Of a stretch of DNA of 64,000 nucleotides, positions 48,301 to 61,322 are shown piece by piece. The first letter of the stretch is position 1, and each line of letters starts with the position of its first letter. The notes beneath the pieces are model-generated. The model saw only the letters and a list, made by a program, of their open reading frames with translations. It was not told where the DNA came from and did not search any database. Made by a program: the position numbers and the translations under genes. Origin of the DNA: Centropus unirufus (Eukaryota > Chordata > Aves > Cuculiformes > Centropidae); the NCBI GenBank assembly GCA_013397695.1, contig VYZI01000002.1, forward strand, positions 2,047,793-2,111,792, in the 5' to 3' direction.

Positions 48301-51300
48301 GGCAGCATTCCAATTACAGCCTCTCGTCCTTCTTCCTTTAAAGCTGTCAAACATAATATAGCCCTCCATGCCTCACAAAGATTAAATATGTCTAATCTGA
48401 CAGGTTTAAGATGGACAGGATATTATCTTAACAAGGTTACATGCAAATATAATTACTTGTTTGCTAATTCATTTCATTTAACCTACAAATGCTGTCAGTC
48501 TGCTTTCTGCCAAGAAGGACCCCAGAGTTTTACCGTAAATGGGGATGTTGTCTCTTCAGTGCGTTTGTGGAACAACATCTTCTTTGGTACTCGGTCCATC
48601 TTGCCAGACCTATGGATTTCACATGGGTTTTATAAAGGCATTAGGAGCGTTTCACATTTCTTGGATTCTTGGAAATTACTTTTTTGTCCTCAGCACACTG
48701 ACCAACTGCCACACATTTTCCATTAGTGAATTAATCCTGATTATCTTTTCATTTTACTGAAGGAATATCTAGAGTCAAAAAGCAATAGGGCAGATTTTAA
48801 AGGCATTAAGGCACCTCTAGTAACTGCAGACTAACAACATTTCGTAAAATTTCACGAGGTCTCTGTCTGAATATTTAAGTACCTACAGACCCTTTAAAAA
48901 CCTCCTTTGCTTGAAGTCAGAGAAAAAAATTCTTAATAAGAACTAAAAGTGATGTGGGTTTATATCAGCAAGATGCATCTTCAGAAAAATCAGTCAGCTG
49001 ATCTATCACACTGAGTTCCAGAGCAACAGGTATCATTTTATGACAGCAAAAAAGAAAAGGTACAGTCACCAGCCAAGTATACGAGCCCTTCTGTGCAAAG
49101 GTGTTCCCTTGCAGGGGAACAGGTTTGCTGTCCTAGCAAGCTTGTATTTGTTGTCTGGTTTCTGCCCAAGCCAGACACAGCCGCTGTACCCAAGGCTCCC
49201 TGGAGTTAACCTCATTTCTGGCTTTGCCACTTCACTCCCTCCCTTGCTCCCAACAGCTCCTGCTCTGCTGGATGCATCCAAGGCAGGCAAAGCACCAGCA
49301 GCCACAGGCTCCTCAGCGCAGTGGTCAATACCCTCATTAGCAGCAGACCGAGGCCCCGCAGCCAGGTGCCCTGCTCTGCTAAAGGACAGGCTCACATTTG
49401 CAATGTAATGAAGAAGGCAAGAAATCAGGGGAGCTCAAAAGGCCTGTGAATAGAATAAAGAGAACACTGGATTTTTTTCTTTGCTTTTTCTCATTTTCAC
49501 ATCAGCCTAAGTTGAGATGAAGGCACCAGCTGACAATCCTCAGTTAACCTGCTGGAAGCAGAGTTTTCCAGGTTAAATTCATAGTGTTTTAGAAACCCAC
49601 TGGATTCCTTATAGCAAGTCAACTTTATTGAAGTTTCCAAACACGCTATAGGTTTGAAAGAAACAGGTACAGTACCTCTAACTTCTGACCTAGATATTTA
49701 TCTTTACAGAACTGGATTTACCAAAAGCCCTGCTAGTCTTCCAAGCAGTTAAAGCAGTGAAGAAGGGGATTTTCAAGGCTCACTTTGCAGTGAAACTACA
49801 ACCATTTCCTTTCATGAGGCCCTGTAGGTCAATCCTACAACACGTGCACAGGCAATCAAGATCCTCATTTGCTGCAGCAAGACACAAACTCACAACAACC
49901 TATTGTCCTTTCAAAAATGGCAAGAAATACTTCATTTCGACCTATTCTGGACACCCACGTTACACTGCCAAGCAAATCAATTCCATAGGAACTTTCCTCT
50001 CATTGACAAGGAGCAGCTTACTAGAGAAACCTGGGCAACAAAATGGTTTGGAGCCTTAGTGGGGTGATTGCATTTTTTGTAGAGAAGCCCACTTCAGAGC
50101 CATCTTTCTCTGTTAGCAATTGTCACTTTCAAAAAAACAATTTTTAAACCAAGTTTAATTCTTCTTCATGACTTTATAAAGTCACAGTGTTATGCGTGAA
50201 GGAGAGTACTCATTAGAATTACAATTTCCAACCTCTTTTTGCAGAAAAGCACACACATGCACTTAAAAGTTCGATGTACAGACCTACAATTAATTTGCTA
50301 TCATCTCATGACAGCAAAGAAAGAAGCTGAGAAATGATTGATAGATTATACTTCAGAGAAACAGAGGGATGTCTGTTTGAGCAACTTAACCGTCATCTTG
50401 TCGGTTGCTTTGCAGGAGAATGACCTTTTTAATTCCCATATGAACCTGAAGCTAACTTAGAGCAGAAAAGGCCAGCTACACGCACTGCACTGCCAGCTAG
50501 AAACATTTTTTTTCTTCAGACTAGAACACACAGTCTTTTATCTTAAATTCATCAAGGGTGAGGCAGCTAGCCTTCGGCCAAAAAAGTCCAGTAGAATGGT
50601 GGCGGCAGCCCTGGAGCTACTGCTGAATTGGTAAGGCCGAACAAGAGCGTAATTCCTCTGCCTGCACCTTTCACACTCCAGTGTGGCCCAGCAAGGCTGT
50701 AGATCCAATTTCACAGCCATCCATCTTGATCTGATCAATGAAGGTAGAGCACCTTACAAATGCAAGCCTCAACAGGCAATATTGTGTCCTGATTTCTGTA
50801 ACTTCTAACACTGACCAACTGTCTCAGTGGCCACAACTCTATATTAAAGACAGCAAAGCACTACAACTCTGAGGGCTCTATTTGGCAGAAGGCAAAATTT
50901 AATAATGCCATATCTTACATGGGTTTACTTCTATAATTATATTTTCATTTCCATGTAGGCTTAGGTACCTTATTTATCTCAGATAACCGTGCAAGCTAGG
51001 CTCTTTGTTTGCATAAACAACAACTTCCTTCGTTGGTACACACATATCCAAAGTAATCTGTGCAGATGTCTACAATTAGAAAAGCAACAAAGGCAGCACA
51101 AAGTAATCTGAAATCTTTACTGTTCCCCTGAACTAGAGCAGCTAATTTTCTTTAACCATCTAGTATGCCTTAAACTAACCCTAAACCCCTGATTCATCTG
51201 CAGACAGCCTTCTGTGGTATCCAAAGCTCTGCTACACCAAGCAATAGGTGTAACAGATTTTCATTACCATGCTTGCTGCCACCATTAAGACCCTTTTTCT

Positions 51301-54300
51301 TGGACTGCTCAGACAGAGCAGCTCTCTTGATTTAAGATCCGCACTCCAACTCAGCCCTGATCAGAAGGGCCTCAGAAAACTGGCAGTATAGTTAAAATTA
51401 GTCACTGTAATGAAGCCATACCATATGTGTTAGGAGTCTATTGTCAAAGCATAATTGGCACTACTGCTACACCCTAGGACCTCCGGACTGGATTACTGTA
51501 TTGATTTCTGCACAGAGCAGCTGTGGATCACTTAGGAGTTGCAAGCAATTGAGAAAGCAGCTATCTACAAGGAAGACAAAATAACAATTTTTCAGACCGT
51601 ATCCCTTGCCCTGCTAACCCTAATATCGTTCAAGATGCTGATGCTGAGCTATGCAAGTCTTTATTTGGGTTAGATCCAAGATCTTAAGATCACCTTTCTT
51701 CCGCTGAGTGCTGCAACTGTTAAGGGAAGCTTCCTAGTTTTAATAAATAATGCCAACAGCAGGACATTCGTACTGAAGTAAATTTGACCGTGGACTGTTG
51801 CTCCCATACAGAACTGATACAGCCATATCTGTCTACTTTGAGCACAAGGTATGTGACTGTGAAGGCACATATGGCAAACAGGAGTCTACACAAACAAACC
51901 TGACCAGTTCACATATTCTGCTTTTTAATTTTAGAAATTCTATAAAGACTTGTCTTCAATTTGCAAAGTCTTTAAGAAAGCTGCCTCTACAATCCTCTCA
52001 TTTTCCATGATGTTGCACGATTCCTCTGCTCTTGAGGAATAATCCAGCTTTGAGTGGAGCCACAAGGATTGTATATTTTCAATGGCTGAAAGCCAAATAT
52101 TAAAGTCCTTGTCAAAAGAAATTTGCCAAAGCCTGCTGTTTAACTACAAACGCAAACTACATTTTGGGGAAAACTCTTTCTAGGTGAAGCATCAATAAAA
52201 ATCATCACCATAAGTGGAGAAAAGGAATATTTCATTCATATGCTTATGAATACAAAGAAATAATGATCTTGATGGGAATACATACTGACAGTCTTACTTT
52301 TTCAAAATAAAGCTTAATAAACATCTTGAGCTTCATACATCATGAAAACTAAATTAGACTTCTAAATCTCTGCCTATAAATCTTTGAAAGCACTCGGGAT
52401 CTGATGTTGGCAGATCCACTATTTGGTGACTTGGAAAATGAAACTACATGTATTTCCAAATCCCAGAGAGGATTTATGAAGGTAAGTTAAAAAAAAAAAG
52501 CAAAGCACCCACGCCAAAACCCAAACTTGGAAATCTACCCTTCAAATCGTATAGGCCCTGAAAAAAACAAAGAAGAGTTATGTCATGACTGTGTGTCTTA
52601 ATCACGCGCCTGGGAAGTTAAAACAGAAATCACAACCTGCCCCTTCAATTTCTCCCCCACACCAAGTTGCTGCCCCACAGAGGGTCCTGCTGAGCCAAGA
52701 GTGTGTGCAGGGAAGGACTGTTCAACATGGGAGAAGGATACTGGATCAGGACCAGTATAATATTCAGGAAAGATGAAGGCAAAGAACAGCATCTGCTACA
52801 GCACGGGAGGCATGTGGTTTATGTGGGTTTCCATGGGTGGCTTGGATTAACTACTTCTAGCAGAGAGAAAAATTATGAACCATGAAAACTGTAACGGGCT
52901 GATATCATTTCTGGGCACTTAGTGGCTTTATGCTCTCAGTCTTTTCCTCAAACTGGAAAATAAACAGGTACAGGTGAAAATGCCTTGTAAATGAAAAAAG
53001 CAAAGCTTCCCTAATGGCTGGTTCATCTGTCGTCTCTGAGATAATACTGCAAGCCAAAGCTCTAAGTAATCCAACTGCTATAATAAAAAGGCTGATGCCA
53101 TCATTTTTCTAATTACTTCAACAAGCTACATATACACAAAGTGATTATAACATACACTATGCTCCCTTTGCTTGTAGAGAATTGATCATTTTATTGATTG
53201 CAGCTTTATATTTAGATTCCACCAAAATAAGTATCTTAAGCTTTGAAAGCAACAGCCTGGCCTTCTGGTTGGGAAGTTCCCTATCAGATAGTTACAGAGA
53301 CAGCCAAGAAAAAAGAAGTATCGACATTAACATCTACTAAAAAATTTCCCCCCTTTCAAAACTTCCATTCAGGGCAGCTATGCAGTATCTCCACTAAGAT
53401 GTACAGTTTCTTTCTTCTTTGCTCAAGACAGAAGAAGCTGCATTTCTAACCAAAACCCTTACAGACACACCACCCCTGTCAAGCAGGCAAGCAGAAGCAT
53501 TACAGCAGTTGTATAGTTCTACCCTTTGAATAAGAGAAGGGTTACTCCAAATAAAGAGGCACCACTGAAAATCCTGTGTGTTACACACTAAAAAAAAGAA
53601 GGAGGGAAGTCATGTTCTGAAAATGGCATTTTAAATATTCGTTCATCTTCAGGCATATGCCTGTGCATTTGGATGGTACCAGATCCCAGATGCCACAAAC
53701 CACAGCCCTGAGACGGTATATGGAACGACTATAGGTTTGCCTAAAGTGCATCCAGCACTCCCAACGTGAGACCATGCAATACAAGATGTATTCTGTTTTG
53801 ATAGAGATTGATCATTTATTCTTTCAAAATATTATGTTTATTTGAAAGTGTTGGCAAAATGCATAAGACAAAAACTTATGAGAGAACGAGCACACTGTAA
53901 AGCTCTCGGTGTAACCACCAGGAAAGACCAGCAAGCTTATACTCTACTTTTTTATTCTACTATTTGCTGTTATGTTCCTCCCAAATAGTAGCTACTACAT
54001 GAAGTTGGCATTGCAGATGTACAGCAGAGGCCTCTCCTCTGCATTATGAATACATCCTGGAATTATATAAATCAAAAATTGAATCCAAATAATCAAAAGT
54101 TACTTTTCAGAACTCAAGCCAAATATGAGCAATGCTCCATCTTCCTCCAAAATACGCTAGCAGCAATACCCCAAACTTGTCAGCATATTGCAAGTTTTGA
54201 TACAGGCAAGACAGTACCAGATAAATCAGTTCCTCCCTCTCTGCAGTGCACAAATCATGTACTCATTCAATACACACCAAATCCTTCATTGACATCTTGA

Positions 54301-54957
54301 ATTTTTTCTTTTCAAGAATACTCCTGGCTGCCTAATAAATTAAAAGTCCCTTCCATTAATGGACCAAATTCCCAATGAAGCTTATAGAGTTCAGGTACAT
54401 CACCAAGCAGATCCTTTTAATGATTAAAGTGAAACTAGAGGAAATCATCCACAGACAGTGAACAAAATTTAACTGTTTGTTTTGCCAAGTTCGCAGAGTA
54501 TGTGATGAATACACTTAAGTATTCCTTTTAAGGTAACAAGTATGAAAGAGTTAGTCCTCAAATTATTTTTTCAAATGAGAAATATTTCATATAAATGCAA
54601 TTTTTCCACTTATCTTTTTATCTTGTATATCAATGTATAGAAAGAAAATGACAATATTTAGCATTAGCAAAAACACAGGAAACATACAAAGAACACAAAA
54701 AACCTACTACTGCGATGAATCAGGCCAGGTCTGTATTGTTATTTGTACAATACAAATGCTGCATTAACAAATTTGTTTATTAAAAACCTGGGCTCTCCAT
54801 CTTAATAGACTGAACCAGCTCGGTTGTCCATTGAATGGTGTCTTTCCATAAAGAAATCCCCATGCTCTCAAATATACTGTTAGTCGTGCAAGCCATATAT
54901 CTGATAAGGTGTAAAAGCATACAGGAATGACATCACTGTGTTCTGAAGCTTAAAAAT

Positions 54958-54982
54958 GAATATTACTTCAAAAGTAATATTC
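54958..54982. repeat. Perfect 11-bp inverted repeat, 3-nt loop
   Basis: GAATATTACTT, CAA, AAGTAATATTC is the longest perfect short hairpin noticed in the window. Its flanks do not extend the stem. It is too short and AT-rich for a microRNA precursor, and no terminal-inverted-repeat element body was recognised around it. Confidence 0.8.
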
Positions 54983-57900
54983 TGTCCAAAGACAGGCAGA
55001 GGCACAATAGCATGGAGCCACTGGAACTCTGGAAGCCGAAGAGATAACACATACAAAAGATCACTCCAGAAAACTGCCCTGAAGCCTGTGATAAGTCATT
55101 GAAATAAAGGCTAAAGTACGGAAAGCTTCATCCTAAATCGGGAAAACATTCCTCCAAGTAACTCATTTCAAAACAATGAAAACTGTGAAACTTATGAAAG
55201 TTACCAGACACCACAGGTGCCTGGCACTGATCCAGACCTGGTTGCTTGGTTATTTAAGAGGGACTACACATCCCAGATTTGGGGGTCTTCTCAGAGGCCA
55301 GGCTGATGCAGGAGTGACACATCTGAGTGGCTTTCTGTGGACAGGAGGAGCTAATCCCCATTTCCTCTGATTCTTCTCACAGAAGCAGAAAGCATCAGAA
55401 GTAGTCCCAAAAACTACCAATTAGATTATGCTGATTTAGAGATGCAGCTTGAGATGTGCCTGGGATTGGAAAATTTTGCTTGCTATTACTTTATGCATGA
55501 GCAAAAGCACTCCTCTTTCCAACCCCTCAGGAGAGTATAAAAAAAAAGCCTATTAAATCAATAGCTGCCATTAAATATGGAACTATTATTGAAACCTCCC
55601 AGTAAATAAAGAACCCATGTCTTATCTAGCCCTCAATATAAAAGGATATCAAATTCTTGAGGTCATATTTTACACTCCTCTGATAGCACACGGCACAATT
55701 TATTTCCATCTGGACAGCAAAGAATATGTTACGATATATTAGTGTAGGCAGAGAATAACCCACTGCTGCTGATTAGACCCAGAAGGCACTCAGAACTTTA
55801 TTTTTCTCTAGTGTCTTCCATTCTGAAGACCTGGGAAAATGTGAATCCATCTGCTTCCACTGATTCATCTTCTCCTTGTAAATAGCAATTTAGAAGACAG
55901 AAATGTTAAAAGGCTGCTGTCTGTTGAACTCAATATGCTACGTCTGGAGAGATGGCCATTATTGACCTGATAAATTGAAACTGATAAATCTTGGGCTCTA
56001 TCCATATCACGAGAAAAAATTAATCATATGGACTAAAAAGAAAACCATGATGTTATATTACATTTGCCTCATCTTCAGGAATATACCTAGAAATGTACGT
56101 TTCAGGAATTAAATGAGAACTATTCAGTAACTCCTATACTGTGACTGCAGAGGACTACTCTGCTTCAAAAAATTACTATAACATGTACATCGAAAGAGGA
56201 ATCAAGGCTCTTAGAGCTTCTACAGCATTTCAATATTGCTGAAATACAAATGTAATGGCTAATTTGATAAAAAAAAGTAATTTATTTCTTCAAGACCTAG
56301 CAATCGTAAGGGTCTTGACTACTTCAAATGATCAAAAACTACAATAGAAGTGTTTCTCTTTGTCTGTACAGTTAATACATCATCTTCTTTGCAGGTTAAT
56401 ATGCTACAGGCTATATTACTGGGGGAAATGTCCTCTTATATGTTCTCCAATTCTCCTGTGCATTTTGTATTAACAGATTTGTACCATACAGATTTTTCCA
56501 CCCTTCATTTCACATCCATTAACACAGAAGAGAATGTTCTCAGGAATGATAGCATCCCTTATTGCAGTGGTTAAAAGATGCTAGAACAGATAGAAAATCT
56601 TACAAGTATTTTGTTACGGAAGTTAACACATTGTGTAACATCTCCAGCTTCTAAAAATTCAAAATATTAACTGTAAATATAGTCAGTAAGCAAAGCCTAA
56701 GAATTTGCAAGTTGGATAAAATGCTGTTCCCAGAACTAAAATGCAGAGCTGCATAACACTCACACTGTAGAAGTACCACCAGGCCAAAGCCAGCTGAAGC
56801 CTGTCAATAAGCCCCAAAGGCTGTATCATATTAAAAAGGGTGTATGTATGGAAGAGCTGGGCAGAGCATTTGGAAAGGCTTCTCAGCACTAGCTGGCACT
56901 AATCTGGCACAGAATTTTAGTCTAAGTTTAATAGAGACTGGCGTAAACATTAACCACTAAATTGAACAATTTTCATCCAGGAAGGAAGCTTCTTATTCTT
57001 GATGGGGAAATCCATGGAATAGCACTTACTTCCCACAAGAGGGACAGAAGGTAACAACTTCTGGATAGCAGTGGCTCCATTCACCTCAAACTGCCTCAAG
57101 TAATTTAATTCAGAGAGCACAATCGGAACTGGAATCACTCAACCACATTAACTCGTTGATTACAGACATACAAATTTAAGGGAGTGACCCTAGCCAGATC
57201 CACAAGATAACTGCCAGGACAGAGAGAGACATCTAACAAAGACAGAGATGAACCAGACAGACATCTGTCTTCTGGCTCCTCCTCTCCCTTTGACAATAAT
57301 TTTTTCCTGGTTTGGTCGGTTTTTTAATTGAGAAGTGCTGCCACTACAGCAGTAGAGAACAACAGAAGTCATCTAGTTGCAAGAGGCAGCAACTGAGATA
57401 TCATTGTGGTATCTTCTCCGTGCAGCCTTTAATATTGTCGTCTTCCTGTTGTTTTTCAGAAACAGAAAAATCCTCAAACCATAATTATCACAACAAATGA
57501 CAATTCTTCCTCTGGGCACCCAACCTTGCTGAGCCTGCAAGGCCTTCCTGCTTGCAAGCAGCCAGGAATCTCTTCTCTGCTGCCTTCAAGAGCTCTATTA
57601 TCAAAATAAATACTATGCAAGGGAGGAAAGGACTCCCACAATGGTCGTCTCATCCTAACCTTTCTCCTGACCCTTGCTCTGGAGTTCAGCTTCAAGTGCC
57701 TTCATCCACATCAAGAAAAGCCTACACAAGCCAAAAAGCCTTATAAAACATTTGACTTATCATAGTGATTAAATCACTGTAAAGCACCAAGTTGAAAACA
57801 AGATCCTATGCCTTTTTTGAAATTCAACAAAGCAGAGAATGTTACATGACTGACAGGTGTTTGACAAACCGTATCCCATAAGGAATCTCAGACTGACTTC

Positions 57901-58790
57901 CGATCACTATGCAAAGAATCAAAAAGTATCTTTTTTAAAGTCCTCACAGACGCATTTGTACCCAAGCTAGTGAGGAGAATAAGCCAACACAAAATTCATT
58001 CTAGAATGTTCATCACCCTGCTGGTGACTGGAAATGGTACAAGTTTCTGCTACAATCATTCAAATCCCAAAATAGGTAAAATCAATCCAATCTGAACATT
58101 TGCATTCCCTCAAAATAATCAATTCCTGTTGCTATTAAAAAGAAAAAAAAATGTACTTCAGATAGCTGCTTCAGTGAGCAAACCCTCCAAATGGAAAACA
58201 CACACAGGAAGAAGGGTCCTCCTCTTGGCTCGTTTGCATTGTTGTAATTAATTCAGGTACTGAATCTCACCAATTGAGAACCCAGTATGTCAAATAATTT
58301 AATTTCATGGATGGCCCTACACGGTGCAGTTAGATGCAGCTGTCGTTGATACACAAATGTTTGTGGGTTTAACAAAGCCTGCTCCTTTCCACACCACAGG
58401 CAGGTGCCGGGGAGCAGCAGGGCCCCTCTGCCCACACGCCCATCAGTTTGGGGATGGCCATGGCTTCCACACATGCATGAGGGCACCAAGGCAGCGCCAG
58501 GGAGGCAACTACAGGACTTGACGTCCAAACTGAGATCTCCTGTGCAAAGCAAAGAAAGCGAGGCAGGGTTGCTGCTTGAACTTCAACACATGCAAGGCTC
58601 CCTGCTTGGTTCATTCCAATAAAAATCCCCTTCCTGCTCTACCAAGGCTCTGTAAGGAGAGATTCTGTCTCGCAACAGACAAGGGTTTGGAGTATTAAGA
58701 AATCTGTTGCTGTGGTGATGTTGATGATTCACCCTGAGTCTGTGGCTTTATCCTGTAGCGACTGCTGCCTGTAGCTACCCTGGCACTAAC

Positions 58791-58808
58791 GTCACGTACA
58801 GACGTGAC
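58791..58808. repeat. 7-bp inverted repeat with CRE-like half sites
   Basis: GTCACGT, ACAG, ACGTGAC forms a perfect 7-bp stem and includes TCACGT/ACGTGA (E-box/CRE-like) words on both arms. It lies in a locally CpG-containing stretch. A regulatory role is possible but unproven. Confidence 0.5.
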
Positions 58809-59743
58809 TCTTGCACTTCGGTGTGGAACAGGCTCCAAGTCAGCAAGCATGGGTGCCCACGCTCACCTCTCATGGCAATGCAGTGGCACTTAGTCACGCG
58901 CCTAAGTGACTTCCTGACTAAAAATGGACTCATCCCATGTCTGCGGGCAAATGTATGCTGATGTGCTCGGCTGAAAAGGGACATAAATCTGCCTTTACCT
59001 TAACTTGCTTTGCTTCCTTCATCTGTGTAGATGTGTGGTGGTAATAGATTTTACAGGTTCATAGACAGAGGGGTAAAGATTCTTCTACTATTACAACATC
59101 TCCCAGGACTAGCTGGGAGATCTCAGGCTGGAAGAGAGCGTACCAGTAACATGGGTCACAAGCAGAGTTTTGCAACATGCATTAAATTAGCTTGCAAAAT
59201 TTTATTTTCAAAATAAAACTGTTCACAGACAGGAAAGACTCCCAAACCACCAAGCAATACCTCCTCTGGCTCCCTTGAAATTTTTCAAGCAGCTGAATAT
59301 CATTAGGATGACTCTAGTAAAGAAAAGGAAAAAAAAAAAAGGAAAAAAATGCCACTAACCTGACTCTGATCCTAGTTATTCAGGTGTAAATGGAAAGGAA
59401 CTACACTGAAGCCACTAGAATAAGACCAATGTTGTCTCTTTAGGATCAGTACACTAGGGAAACCACACTCAATATTTATTGAAGATAAAAGGTCAGAGAC
59501 TCAGAGTGCAGAACATGGCCTAGAAAATCCAAGTTGAAGATTATTAAAGAAATATGCAAACAAAAGTGCAATAATAACACTGCCCAGCACAATCATCATT
59601 TTGTAGATGGTTACAGTGGCCTGAAGCTTGCATATTTAGAATCCAAATGGAGCAACATTAAGAGAGTTAATGTTATGGTGACAGGGTCATATTCTACTGC
59701 CCACAGCCCAGATGAGAGTTGTCACTCTCATGCAGTACATAGT

Positions 59744-59958
59744 ATCATAGGATCACTAGTTTGGAAAAGACCTTTGAGATCATCAAATCCAACCGTACCT
59801 GTCCCCCACTAAACCATGCCTCTAACCACCTTCTCTACTGTCTTTTAAACACACCCAGGGATGGTGACTCAATCACCTCCCTGGGCAGCCTCTGCTAGTG
59901 CTCGATTGCCCTTTCAGTGAAGAATTTTTTCCCAGTATCCAATCTGAACCTGAACATG
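59744..59958 (-). mobile_element. CR1 LINE, 3'-end fragment
   Basis: The plus strand reads ATCATAGGATCACTAGTTTG, GAAAAGACCTTTGAGATCAT, CCAGGGATGGTGACTCAATC, CCTGGGCAGCC and TTTCAGTGAAGAATTTTTTCCC. This is the complement of the CR1 ORF2 C-terminus (FFT, RLP, VESPSL) and 3' UTR. Similarity stops soon after AATCTGAACCTG. It is a 5'-truncated, non-functional copy of about 215 bp. Confidence 0.93.
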
Positions 59959-60061
59959 ATCCATTCCATCAGCTGCAACAGGAAGAATTTTGAGACCCCA
60001 CCCCACAAAAAAGTAGGCAAAGCATTCAGCAATCACTCTGAACATAAATTCCTGGTGAAAA

Positions 60062-60086
60062 GATTTGATTTGATTTGTTTTGTTTT
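60062..60086 (+). repeat. Short GATTT/GTTTT pentanucleotide repeat
   Basis: Three GATTT units are followed by two GTTTT units and a partial unit. It is a short interrupted microsatellite. Confidence 0.75.
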
Positions 60087-61194
60087 GTGTGGCCTCCAAT
60101 ACGTCGAATGCGAGAAGAGTTTGGCAGCACCCTCTATAAACTGTCTGGAAGAGCCTGCTTTCAAGCAAAGATTTAAAAGATCTTCAAGACGAACAAAACG
60201 GGTGGGCAAGTACAAACCCCACCAGTTTTGATTCTGGACTGCTGCCAGCATTCAACACAGCTTTAATGCTAAGATACACAAAAATTTTCTGCATGTAGAT
60301 TTTATAACATATTTCTTACTCATGGGACCCGTATATCTCACTCAGACATATATAATACAAACAAACACTTCTATAACTTTTTACCAGGAATGAAATGCAA
60401 ACTGCATTTCATCCATAGCAAATTCCCTGATTATACACAGATCCATGGTATGGGTCAGTTCTGTTTCAGTCACATCATCCAAAAGTATTTGGAGGAAAGA
60501 GGGTTCACACATGTGTGCTTATATTTGTTCCCAAGCATCTACTTTACTGTAAAGAAATGCTGATGAAATAGATTTTTATTGATCAGCTTCATGCTTCATC
60601 TAACATACTAGGTTGTTTAGTGTCTGGTCCACAGTAATTGAATAATCAATTTCTTGCTTCCTTAATAAATGTATTAAATGCAAAATACATACAGCTGATA
60701 TTTCAAGGAGCCAATTTTCAAACTAAGGCCATGGTGGGATTCTTTAAAAAGTTGCCCTCTGTGTTTCATAAGTCCAGGAACATATATTAAAAAGGGGAGT
60801 AGCCAACAAATTAATAAAGTATTTTAAATATAGTTCTCTGAATTTGAGATAACATAATTTTATTACTTGCCTCAGAAAAATTAGACTGAAGGAAACATAC
60901 TAATAAAGAACATTTTTTTTTTCATCTATTCTTTTTTTTCCAATAGGAATGTTAGCCAAGCCTCCCCTGCAATCTCAGAACTTTTGGCTGTTTAATTTTT
61001 CAACATAAACCACAGAACAAAAGGATAATACAAGACTCACTACATAGCAGGAGTAAACCCATCAAGCATTATCATCTTCACCTCTGGATTAGTATTCGTC
61101 CTCCTGAAAGTGGAAAAGAAAATTCCAACATCCAAGTTATTCTAAATTGTGGAACAAAGTAAGGTTAATGCCATTGTCTTTTTACCTTTTTCAG

Positions 61195-61322
61195 CTCTTG
61201 CCAAGAGATTCCCCCTACAGCTATCCATGACCGATCTCAAAAGCGCTGTGATGCCTAACACCTTCCAGAACGATGCCAACAGATACGTGTCCCCCAAAAG
61301 AAATCCCAGCTTCTCATCGTTG
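61195..61322 (+). other. Candidate internal exon (unidentified protein)
   Basis: A pyrimidine-rich tract (CTTTTTACCTTTTTCAG) ends at 61194, and GTGAGCC, a good donor, begins at 61323. The 128 bp between are open in one plus frame. The segment begins with the last two bases of a codon and ends on a codon boundary. It reads LAKRFPLQLSMTDLKSAV, then MPNTFQNDANRYVSPKR and NPSFSSL. It has five CpGs, unusual for its surroundings. Against it: I do not recognise the peptide, no partner exon was found, and the minus strand is also open across it. If the donor is unused, the frame ends at a TAA at 61350-61352. Low confidence. Confidence 0.18.

Larger units (their letters stand above)
48301..59743. other. 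Unique non-coding DNA
   Basis: No gene, RNA or assignable transposon. A GC-richer stretch at 49060-49400 is open on both strands (122 codons plus, 109 minus), which points to composition rather than coding. Frames of about 100 codons at 49757-50059 and 58253-58552 (minus) have no motifs. Short hairpins at 54958-54982 and 58791-58808 are listed separately. The stretch 53090-53230 is rich in homeodomain-type and SOX-like words. Confidence 0.5.

Noticed and set aside
49040..49408. Overlapping 122-codon plus and 109-codon minus frames
   Set aside because: Both strands are open because the patch is GC-rich. No motif, splice signal or family resemblance in either translation.
59917..60231. 104-codon basic plus-strand frame
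   Set aside because: It begins inside the CR1 3' fragment and continues through a simple GATTT/GTTTT repeat. The Lys/Arg-rich end has no known motif.
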